A stretch of 64,000 nucleotides of DNA. It comes from Zobellia uliginosa. GTDB taxonomy: Bacteria > Bacteroidota > Bacteroidia > Flavobacteriales > Flavobacteriaceae. Positions within the stretch are counted from its first letter, which is position 1. Each line of letters opens with the position of its first letter. The stretch is taken from positions 53,533 through 117,532 of the forward strand of contig NZ_JAHKPY010000008.1 in the NCBI RefSeq assembly GCF_018860745.1, read 5' to 3'. Below, one piece after another: positions 56,178 to 64,000 of the stretch. A program made the translations under genes and the position numbers. The notes below the pieces were generated by a model. It saw only the letters and a program-made list of their open reading frames with translations. It had not been told where the DNA came from and did no database searches.

Positions 56178-58115
56178 ATGATAAAAAAAATACACATTCT
56201 ATTTGTTTTGGTCTTTTTGATGGGTGTAAGTGGTTTTGCCCAAGAAAAGTTGATTACCAAAGCCAATGAAAAATATGACGAATATTCTTTTAGTCCGGCT
56301 ATCGACATCTACAAAAAAGTGTTGGATAGGGGATATGCTTCTGCAGATCTTCTTAAGAAATTAGGTAACTCGTACTATTATAATGCAGATTATGAAGATG
56401 CTGCCAATACCTATAAAAGATTAGTAGATGAGTATCCAGATGAAATTGGTCCTGAATATTATTTTAGATATGCTCAGACATTAAAGACTTTAGAGGATTA
56501 TGAGGCTTCAAAGATAGTTATGGCTAAATTTTTAGAAGCCACTTCTGATGATGCCAGAGCTACAGCTTATAAAGATGAAGAAGACTATTTAAACGATATT
56601 AAGAGAAATTCAGGCAGATACAATGTATCACCGTTTCAGTATAATTCTCCGTATTCAGAATTTGCTCCATCTTTTTATAAGGAAGGTCTCATTTTTTCAT
56701 CAGATAGGGATACTGGTAATTTTGCCCGTTACCGCCACACGTGGAATTCAAAAGATTTTTTGGATCTGTACAAGGTCAATGCAGATAGTGTTTCACAAGG
56801 TACGGTTATTAAGTTTGGTGATCATGTAAATACAAGATTACACGAGTCTACATCTACCGTTAGTAAAGATGGTAACACACTATATTTTACTCGAAATAAT
56901 TTTAAGGAAGGTAAGTACGTAAAGGATGAATCAGGAGTTATTCGTCTTAAGATATTCAAAGCAAGAATGGTAGAAGGTATATGGTCCGAAATACAGGAAC
57001 TACCCTTTAACAGTAATGATTATTCCGTAGCACATCCAACATTAAGTGCAGATGGGAAAATGTTATATTTTGCTTCGGATATGCCTGGTACTTTAGGAGA
57101 ATCCGATATTTTTAGAGTTGCCATAAATGATGATGAAACATACGGGACACCCGAAAACTTGGGGCCGGTGATTAATACCGAAGCAAGGGAGACCTTTCCT
57201 TTTGTTACTAGTAAGGATATTCTTTATTTCTCATCTGACGGGCATCCTGGTCTTGGAGGTCTCGATATTTTTGCTACTAAAGTTGATAATAGTAGATTAG
57301 ATGGGAACGTAATGAACGTGGGGGAACCTGTTAATGGTAGAATGGATGATTTCACTTTTATTTTCAACGAAGAAACAAGAAAAGGATACTTTGCATCTAA
57401 TCGATCGGAAGGAAGAGGAGCGGATGATATTTATGCTGTCTTGGAGACTAAGCCTTTGCTTATAGACTGCGAGCAAGCTATTTCTGGTATTGTAAGAGAT
57501 AAAATTTCTAATGAACCTTTAATTGGAGCTTCTGTAAAAGTAATAGATGAGAATAACGAGGAAATTATGTCAGCTATTACGGATGCCGATGGTAAGTACA
57601 ATTTATTGGTAGATTGTAACCAAGGCAACTTTGTCAGAGCCATGACAGAAGGTTATGTACCTTCTGAGGAGTATCTAGGAAAATCTGATGGTGAGCCTAA
57701 AGTAATTGACTTTTACTTAGAAAGAAGCTCTATAACAGCTGGATTTGGAGATGATTTAGCTAAGTTATTACAGTTAAGTACCATCTACTTTAATTTTAAC
57801 AAGTATAATATCCGTAAAGATTCTGAAATTGAGGTTGAAAAAGTAATCGCGGCCATGGAAAAATATCCAAGTTTAAAAATTAAAGTGAACTCCCATACAG
57901 ACAGTAGAGGTAAGGATTCATATAATTTATGGCTTTCTCAAAAGAGAGCGGAATCTACTGTAAACTACATGGTGAAAAAAGGTATAGCCAAAGAACGTTT
58001 GAGTGGAGAAGGTTTTGGTGAAACAAAATTGATAAACAATTGTTCAAATGGCGTTAAATGTTCTGATAAAGATCATGAGTTGAACAGACGCTCAGAGTTT
58101 ATAATTCTCGAATAA
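56178..58115 (+). CDS. OmpA-family protein with TPR, PD40 propeller and peptidoglycan-binding domains (PorE-like)
   Basis: 645 residues: signal peptide (MIKKIHILFVLVFLMGVSGFAQ), TPR-type helices (~25-145), a WD40-like PD40 beta-propeller (~150-425), a carboxypeptidase-regulatory-like domain (~430-520) and an OmpA domain (~530-645) with the diaminopimelate-binding motif YNLWLSQKRAESTVNY. The layout resembles PorE-type proteins that link T9SS parts to peptidoglycan. It is 10 nt after the porP gene, so it forms an operon with it and the surface protein; a terminator follows. Confidence 0.9.
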   Translation: MIKKIHILFVLVFLMGVSGFAQEKLITKANEKYDEYSFSPAIDIYKKVLDRGYASADLLKKLGNSYYYNADYEDAANTYKRLVDEYPDEIGPEYYFRYAQTLKTLEDYEASKIVMAKFLEATSDDARATAYKDEEDYLNDIKRNSGRYNVSPFQYNSPYSEFAPSFYKEGLIFSSDRDTGNFARYRHTWNSKDFLDLYKVNADSVSQGTVIKFGDHVNTRLHESTSTVSKDGNTLYFTRNNFKEGKYVKDESGVIRLKIFKARMVEGIWSEIQELPFNSNDYSVAHPTLSADGKMLYFASDMPGTLGESDIFRVAINDDETYGTPENLGPVINTEARETFPFVTSKDILYFSSDGHPGLGGLDIFATKVDNSRLDGNVMNVGEPVNGRMDDFTFIFNEETRKGYFASNRSEGRGADDIYAVLETKPLLIDCEQAISGIVRDKISNEPLIGASVKVIDENNEEIMSAITDADGKYNLLVDCNQGNFVRAMTEGYVPSEEYLGKSDGEPKVIDFYLERSSITAGFGDDLAKLLQLSTIYFNFNKYNIRKDSEIEVEKVIAAMEKYPSLKIKVNSHTDSRGKDSYNLWLSQKRAESTVNYMVKKGIAKERLSGEGFGETKLINNCSNGVKCSDKDHELNRRSEFIILE

Positions 58116-58137
58116 AATACATAATACATAAGTCATG

Positions 58138-58170
58138 AAAAGGCAGCTATTTTAATAGCTGCCTTTTTTT
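58138..58170 (+). terminator. Terminator after the OmpA-family gene
   Basis: A 13-bp inverted repeat (AAAGGCAGCTATT, short TT loop, AATAGCTGCCTTT) followed by T's. It marks the end of the three-gene T9SS operon starting at 51397. Confidence 0.92.
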
Positions 58171-58398
58171 GTTATTACTGTATATAAACAGGGACAAGAG
58201 AAACAGGTGAGATACAATATGTGTGGCGATTTATGGTTTAATTATGAGTGTATACAATGGTTATTTCATTGGTTATATCAATAAACGACCAGTACACAAC
58301 AATAATTTACACAATAACCTTTATGAGAATATCTTAGCTTAGTTGATATGCCCGTTAATATGGTTAACATATATTTTGAATCATTCATAGCTATATAA

Positions 58399-61300
58399 AT
58401 GCTAAATGTTCCCGTTAAATTTTTTTGTTTTTTTTTGACGCTGCTGTTTACTTTTCAGTTGGTCGCTCAGGAAACGTATCTTGATAGTTTTAGTAGTGTA
58501 TCTTATTCTAATAACAATGGTAGTTCAAACTTTTCTACTAATTGGATAGAGACTGGGGACACGGACAATGGTCCAGCCAGTCAATATATAAGAATAAGTA
58601 GCAACCGAATGGAGTTATACTGGATTTACGGTGAAACTATACGTAGGTCCGTTAATTTAAATGGTGCATCAACAGCTGCACTAAGCTTTAACTGGCAGGC
58701 CATAAGTCTTACCAATGGTAGGGCTTTAGGTATACAGGTTTCTAATAATGGCGGAGCATCATACACAACGATAGCTACGATTAGCGGTAACAATAATTCC
58801 GGAATATTTAGTCAAGATATTTCAGCATTTATTTCAGCAACCACAACTGTAAGATTTGCAAAATCCGGAAATAATTGGAATAACAATGATTATGCGCTTA
58901 TAGATAATTTTCAAATAACAGCAACATTCCCTTCACCAATTCCTGTCATAGAAGTAGATGATGTAACAGTAGATGAAGATGAAGGTAGCGCTGTTTTTAC
59001 TGTTCGGCATACAGGTACAAATGCTACTGCTCCCTTCACGGTTAATTACCAAACAGTAAATGGATCAGCTATAGATGGGAATGATTATAGCTCAACATCT
59101 GGTATTCTAAATTTTAGTGGTGTAGCAGGAGATACGGAAACCGTAACGATTCCTATTCTAAATGATGGAGCCATAGAGAATCCTGAGAATTTCTCTTTAG
59201 AATTTACTTTGGTATCTGATCCCCAAGTAGATATTAGTGATACCGCTACAGGAACGATTATAGATGATGACGCTCTGATTATGACGGATGGGGGTAGTGC
59301 TACCACGTGCAGTGATACTTTCTTTGATCCAGGTGGACTTTCTAATTACAGTAATAATCAAGATATAACATATACAATATGTCCTGATACGGCAGACACC
59401 TATTTAAATGTTAATTTCACAAGCTTTGAAATTGTTTCTGGTGACCTTTTGTATGTCTATGATGGAAATTCTACTGGAGCTGCATTAATAGGTCAATATG
59501 ATAGTGCTAATGTGCCAACTTCAATAAATTCATCGGCAGCATCCGGTTGTTTAACTTTTAGGTTTATTTCCAATGGAAGTAATACCGGTGCCGGTTGGGA
59601 GGCAGAAATCAATTGTTTTCCCGATGGTCCTATTATTGTAATTGAAGATATTACTATTGATGAGGATGTAGGGAATGCCGTGTTTACGGTAAGGTCTACG
59701 CGAGCTGCCCATGGCAGAAATATATTTTTCTTCGGTTTTGTTGAAGCACCTTTTACGGTAGACTTTCAGACCGTTGACGGATTGGCACTTGCGGGAAGTG
59801 ATTATACAGCAACATCCGGTACTTTAACTTTTACGGGAGAACTGAATAATATTCAGACTATTTCTGTACCCATAGCAAATGATGGGGTGCCGGAATTTGC
59901 AGAAGATTTTGATATTGAATTTACAGGAGCAACTGCTCAATATGCTGTTGTGAATTATAACGATTCAGGAAAAGGTACTATTAACTCACAGATTTTAGCA
60001 AATGATCCTTTAACCCTGTTTCAAGAATTTGATGGGTATTATGATTATTCTACTACAGGAGGTACACTTCGGACAAGTCCGAACGGGGGTAATCCGTGTG
60101 CTATTACTACATCATCATCCAATAGTTTAATTTCGCCGGTCCCAGCGTCGGCATCGGTAGAAAGGGCTTACTTATATTGGTCTCATTCCAGTACCGTACG
60201 TGATGCAGATGTAACTTTTGAAGGTCAAAGTGTTTCTGCTAACCTTTTGTACCAAACCTCTTTGGGAAACAGAAACTTTTTTGGATATGTAAGTGATGTA
60301 ACTACAATAGTTCAAGGAGTGGCTAATCTGTCCAGTAATGTTTTTGATTTTAGTGGACTTACTATAAATAATACCGGAGAATATTGTAGTACCAATACGG
60401 TTCTAGGAGGATGGGCATTAATGGTTTTTTATGAGGATCGCTCTCTACCTGCAGTAAACATTAATTTGTATCAAGGTTTTGATGGACTTAGTAATGACGG
60501 AAATTCATTTACTTTGGATTCATTTTATGCAATTTCCGGTACTGGGGCAAAAGCTTCTTTTTTATCATGGGAGGGTGATCCTGATCTTGACGGCTCCAGT
60601 TCAGGTTCAACAAACCCTGAAGAATTATCTATTACAAACCAACGTAATCAGAACTTTGTACTTACAGGAGATGGTGGGCAAACAGGCAATAATTCATATA
60701 ATTCTACTATTTACGATAATACTGTTGGTCCTCCAGTTTATAATAATGCATCTACCTACGGTGTTGATTTAGACACCTATGATATTTCATCATTTATTCA
60801 ACCTGCAGATAGTGAGGTAACAGCAAATGTAGATGTGGGTCAAGATTTTGTCATTTCCGCAGCTGTAGTTCTTAAAGTACCATCTAATCTAATTGCAGGC
60901 CGTGTTTTTGAGGATATAAATTATCCCGGTGGACCGGGACGAAATCAGTTAACTTCCGGAGGAGCGGGTATTTCTGGTGCTATTGTTGAGCTTTTTGACT
61001 CCTCAGGTAATTTTATTCAAAGAAAAAATACAGCAGCTAATGGAAATTATTCCTTTGGAGGTATGGCAGATGGAGATTATTTTGTAAAAGTTGTAAGCTC
61101 AACCGTTAGGTCTACAAGAGATAACGGAGCTAATTGTTCTTCATGTTACCCTGTTCAAACGTATAGAACAGAGATTAGTTCGGGTAATCTGGTAGATGTT
61201 GTAAATGAGGTAGGAGGTACCGATCCTACTGCAGGGCAAGATGTATCTCTTGGTGTTTTTAGCAATGCTCAAAGTATATCCAATGTTGAGGTATCAGGTA

Positions 61301-62898
61301 ACGGTGTTGTAGGTATTAATTTTGGATTTAACTTCAATACTATTGTAAACACCAATGAAACAGGCCAGGGTTCATTGGCACAATTCATCAAAAACTCAAA
61401 TGAAATAGGAGAGATAGGTTTAGATATAGAAGCGAATAGCTTATTCGATCCTGCTGCAGGTGAAGATACTTCAATATTTATGATACCCTCTACTGGGGAC
61501 CCATTGGGCAGAACGGCAGATGTGAATTTTACGAACGGCTATTTTAACATCACGACCTCAAATCCAAATAACCTACCTGTAGTTACTGGTACTACTACTG
61601 TTATAGATGGTCGTACTCAAACGGCCTATACAGGCAATACAAATTCTGGTGCTGTAGGTTCAGGAGGCATAGGAGTTGGTACTTCAAATACAAGCTTACC
61701 AACCTTTAATCGCCCTGAAATTGAATTATATAGTGCCACGGGAGATGTTTTGAAACTTAATGGTACCAACATCATAATTCGTGAAATAGCTATTCGTGCC
61801 AATAATAATGCTGGTATTATAGTAGAGGGTGGATCTGCTACAATAACGCAGAATTCATTGGGTTCAGATGCTCGTGGAAATGCTTCTGGGAATATAGATT
61901 ACGGAATAGAAGTTATAGCAGGAGAAACTATTATTGATGGGAATTATATTGCAAATAATACAGACGAAGGTATTTTGGTAAGTGGAGGGACATCGACGAT
62001 AATTCAAAATAATCACATTACAGATAACGGTAGTAGTGCTTGTTTTGATAATATAAAAATTAGTGCTGGGTCTGGAATTGTTATTCAACAAAATCTAATT
62101 GATAGGGCTGCTTCTTTGGGAATTGATGGTACAGGTTTTACGGGAGGAATAACCATCACGGATAACACGATTACTAATTCGGGACAAGATGGTGGAAATT
62201 GCACTGGAACAGAGGCCAATGTAGGAATCCGTTTAGATGGTAGTAACTCATCTATATCAAGTAACATTATCGCATTTAACGGTGGTGCAGGAATTGTATT
62301 AGGTGGGGGTGATACATCTGGTAATCTAATTTCAAGAAATTCAATTTATGCAAATGGTACGTCTGGTTCGGCCTTAGGTATAGATTTGGACACGTCCGAC
62401 AGTATGGGGGATGGGGTTACCATCAATGATTTAGACGATAGTGACAACGGACCAAATGGGGGTGCTAACTTCCCGGTAATCACAGGGGTTTTTGTTTCTG
62501 GAGCTAACCTAGTTATTGAGGGTTGGTCTAGACCTGGTGCTACAATAGAGCTATTTGTCACCGATATTAATGAGGGTACGGCAAATGTAGGGGATAATAC
62601 ACTGGGTAAGACCTATGATTATGGAGAGGGACAAAGATATCTTAATACCATGCTTGAAGGTTCTGTATCTGATTTAGATTCTGGAGTTAGTACCTACACG
62701 GATGAAGATAATAATACGGACAATACAAACAAGTTTAAATTTAGAATTCCTTTACCGACAGGTATTGTATTGGGTAACACAGTAACAACTACATCAACTT
62801 TAGCCAACTCAACCTCTGAGTTTTCTCCATTAAGTGTTGTAAAAACGTATACTGTAATCACCAATCGAAGAATTACATATCGAGTTAAATCTAACTGA
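58399..62898 (+). CDS. Large secreted Calx-beta/CUB/SdrD-type/beta-helix protein
   Basis: 1499 residues. After a signal peptide (~1-24, ending QLVAQ), visible domains are: jelly-roll-like region (~25-175), Calx-beta (~178-292, VDEDEGSAVFTVRH), CUB-like (~300-410), second Calx-beta (~412-530), a region with conserved SRNFFGYVSDVTTI-type features (~560-830), an SdrD/CNA-B domain (~835-910, GRVFEDINYPGG) and a parallel beta-helix (~1120-1330, NNAGIIVEGGSATITQNS). No type A or B T9SS domain is seen at the C-terminus, which ends NRRITYRVKSN, so its export route is unclear. Probable glycan-binding or adhesive exoprotein; catalytic residues for a lyase cannot be assigned. Confidence 0.85.
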   Translation: MLNVPVKFFCFFLTLLFTFQLVAQETYLDSFSSVSYSNNNGSSNFSTNWIETGDTDNGPASQYIRISSNRMELYWIYGETIRRSVNLNGASTAALSFNWQAISLTNGRALGIQVSNNGGASYTTIATISGNNNSGIFSQDISAFISATTTVRFAKSGNNWNNNDYALIDNFQITATFPSPIPVIEVDDVTVDEDEGSAVFTVRHTGTNATAPFTVNYQTVNGSAIDGNDYSSTSGILNFSGVAGDTETVTIPILNDGAIENPENFSLEFTLVSDPQVDISDTATGTIIDDDALIMTDGGSATTCSDTFFDPGGLSNYSNNQDITYTICPDTADTYLNVNFTSFEIVSGDLLYVYDGNSTGAALIGQYDSANVPTSINSSAASGCLTFRFISNGSNTGAGWEAEINCFPDGPIIVIEDITIDEDVGNAVFTVRSTRAAHGRNIFFFGFVEAPFTVDFQTVDGLALAGSDYTATSGTLTFTGELNNIQTISVPIANDGVPEFAEDFDIEFTGATAQYAVVNYNDSGKGTINSQILANDPLTLFQEFDGYYDYSTTGGTLRTSPNGGNPCAITTSSSNSLISPVPASASVERAYLYWSHSSTVRDADVTFEGQSVSANLLYQTSLGNRNFFGYVSDVTTIVQGVANLSSNVFDFSGLTINNTGEYCSTNTVLGGWALMVFYEDRSLPAVNINLYQGFDGLSNDGNSFTLDSFYAISGTGAKASFLSWEGDPDLDGSSSGSTNPEELSITNQRNQNFVLTGDGGQTGNNSYNSTIYDNTVGPPVYNNASTYGVDLDTYDISSFIQPADSEVTANVDVGQDFVISAAVVLKVPSNLIAGRVFEDINYPGGPGRNQLTSGGAGISGAIVELFDSSGNFIQRKNTAANGNYSFGGMADGDYFVKVVSSTVRSTRDNGANCSSCYPVQTYRTEISSGNLVDVVNEVGGTDPTAGQDVSLGVFSNAQSISNVEVSGNGVVGINFGFNFNTIVNTNETGQGSLAQFIKNSNEIGEIGLDIEANSLFDPAAGEDTSIFMIPSTGDPLGRTADVNFTNGYFNITTSNPNNLPVVTGTTTVIDGRTQTAYTGNTNSGAVGSGGIGVGTSNTSLPTFNRPEIELYSATGDVLKLNGTNIIIREIAIRANNNAGIIVEGGSATITQNSLGSDARGNASGNIDYGIEVIAGETIIDGNYIANNTDEGILVSGGTSTIIQNNHITDNGSSACFDNIKISAGSGIVIQQNLIDRAASLGIDGTGFTGGITITDNTITNSGQDGGNCTGTEANVGIRLDGSNSSISSNIIAFNGGAGIVLGGGDTSGNLISRNSIYANGTSGSALGIDLDTSDSMGDGVTINDLDDSDNGPNGGANFPVITGVFVSGANLVIEGWSRPGATIELFVTDINEGTANVGDNTLGKTYDYGEGQRYLNTMLEGSVSDLDSGVSTYTDEDNNTDNTNKFKFRIPLPTGIVLGNTVTTTSTLANSTSEFSPLSVVKTYTVITNRRITYRVKSN

Positions 62899-63457
62899 TA
62901 AGTCATAAGTATTCACCATTTTTTTTGACTTACAAAAACATTCTGTTAAAACAAAACACGAAAGTTTTTTCTTTCATATTTTAATGTTTATTTTAAGTAT
63001 CATAATCACTTTTTTTTCGCTTTGCAAGCTTTGTAAGTCAGCTGTTTTAAAGAGTCTATCGACGAGTAACACCAAAAAAAAATAGGTTGAAACCTCATTT
63101 TTCCCTAGCTATACACTAAGAATTAACACTTATACAACAATTATTTTCTGTTGCTAACACTAAGGTTAATTTTGTAAAGTGTAAATGGATCAGTTTCAAT
63201 TGAATTGATTCTTCACAACCCAAAACCTGAATAACTTAACCAAATTTTGACATAGGTTTTTTAAAAAAACCAAATGGCATTTAGGATGTTTGAACATTCT
63301 CTTCACCATTACCAAAAATGTACTATACAAGTGCAGTGTCCAGGGTAAGATTCAGCTTTTATTTTTCGATTTAAAGATGGTTAATTACGGGTAACTATAG
63401 TTCAAGTAGTTGCTATGATTAAATTTTGAGTAAACGATTTTAAGTAAAGTAATGGTC
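62899..63457 (+). other. Intergenic region before the last gene
   Basis: 559 bp with no convincing ORF. It carries AT-rich runs, a weak repeat (GAAAG/CTTTC at ~62960-62974) and TAATTTTG at 63167-63174, an exact -7 with TTT rather than TTG 19 bp upstream. That promoter would leave a ~280-nt leader, whose content I could not assign. Confidence 0.4.
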
Positions 63458-64000
63458 ATGAAAAAAATAAGTCTAATCTTAGTTTTCCTAATTTCGGGAT
63501 TAACATATGCACAGACTACGGTCAATTTAGAAGACCAGTGTAATTGCGAAGTGTTAAGCGGTACCGATGTTACCAGTCCAGGTTTAGGTACTCCTGCAGG
63601 AGCGGATGTCGGAGATATTTATGTGAATACCGATACCGGTACTATTTATTTCTGGGATGGTGATTCCTGGGAATTAACATCTTCCGATAATCAACAACTT
63701 CAAACTTTTACTTTTGATAACTCAACAGGCCTACTTTCGCTTACGCTAGAAAACGGAGGTATCGCAACGGTTACTTTACCGGTAGAGACCATTACTACCT
63801 TAACAGGAACCGCTGCTTTAGGAAATGCGATTGGTGTTTATGAAAATGAAAACGGTGATTTAGTTACGATTAATGAAACAATTACTAATATAAGTGATGC
63901 AGGTGATGGAAATATAACCCTTACCAATGAATCAGGAGCAACAGTAACCGTAGCCAAGTCAGATATCACGGATTTAGGTGGCGGTGTATACCAGTTTACA
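63458..64000 (+). CDS. Secreted beta-rich repeat protein, 5' part only
   Basis: An open frame of 181 codons runs off the right end. It starts MKKISLILVFLISGLTYAQ, a signal peptide, then a repetitive beta-strand pattern (GDIYVNTDTGTIYFWDGDSW, LTNESGATVTV, TLENGGIATVTL). This resembles large flavobacterial cell-surface proteins whose tail, probably with a T9SS domain, is beyond the window. An ATG 6 nt upstream (63452) is also possible. The function is unknown. Confidence 0.75.
   Translation, partial: MKKISLILVFLISGLTYAQTTVNLEDQCNCEVLSGTDVTSPGLGTPAGADVGDIYVNTDTGTIYFWDGDSWELTSSDNQQLQTFTFDNSTGLLSLTLENGGIATVTLPVETITTLTGTAALGNAIGVYENENGDLVTINETITNISDAGDGNITLTNESGATVTVAKSDITDLGGGVYQFT

Overview
The window is a stretch of chromosome from a member of the Bacteroidota, most likely a marine Flavobacteriaceae (Zobellia/Maribacter/Cellulophaga-like; the genus is a guess). 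The evidence is the AT-rich DNA, exact copies of the Bacteroidota promoter pattern (TTG, 18-20 bp, TAnnTTTG), starts that mostly lack Shine-Dalgarno sequences, ribosomal protein bTHX, and a type IX secretion (T9SS) substrate with a type B C-terminal domain next to PorP/SprF-like and OmpA-family genes. No insertion sequence, prophage, CRISPR array or rRNA operon was seen. Coding regions look intact; only the first and last genes are cut by the window edges.

Layout. 1-7.4 kb (mostly minus strand): SRPBCC protein, pyrE, a head-to-head NUDIX gene, an M14 metallopeptidase, a PAS histidine kinase with an overlapping single-domain response regulator, coaD and ddl. 7.4-10 kb: PASTA protein, RluD-type pseudouridine synthase, yaaA and the tiny bTHX gene. 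10.2-17.4 kb: two anaplerotic enzymes, pyruvate carboxylase and PEP carboxylase, around a uracil-DNA-glycosylase-like gene. 17.4-25.4 kb (minus): a complete trpEGDCFBA operon with an attenuator: a consensus promoter, an 18-residue leader peptide with three consecutive Trp codons, and a terminator with a competing antiterminator. 25.5-26.6 kb: a marR-yceI pair with a palindromic operator. 26.7-34 kb: rhodanese, DUF2851 protein, PspC protein plus K+ channel, an alanine/sodium symporter with an unusual periplasmic extension, a membrane-anchored HhH protein and an acyl-CoA dehydrogenase.

34.1-49 kb is the core information-processing cluster: rpsU (with a rare, strong Shine-Dalgarno), xerC/D, hpf, tRNA-Thr/Tyr/Gly/Thr, tuf, tRNA-Trp, secE, nusG, rplKAJL, a strong rplL-rpoB hairpin, rpoB and rpoC. 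It is followed by a DUF3467 gene and prfC on the other strand. 51.4-64 kb is a cell-surface region: an acidic adhesin-like protein with four ~231-residue calcium-binding repeats and a T9SS type B domain, its PorP/SprF-like and OmpA-family partners, a 1499-residue Calx-beta/CUB/beta-helix exoprotein, and the start of another secreted protein.

The most interesting signals are regulatory: the trp attenuator, the rpsU Shine-Dalgarno (a candidate bS21 autoregulation site), -7 promoter elements only 4-5 nt before three start codons, and a terminator-like hairpin fused to the tRNA-tuf promoter. The fused symporter is the most unusual protein.
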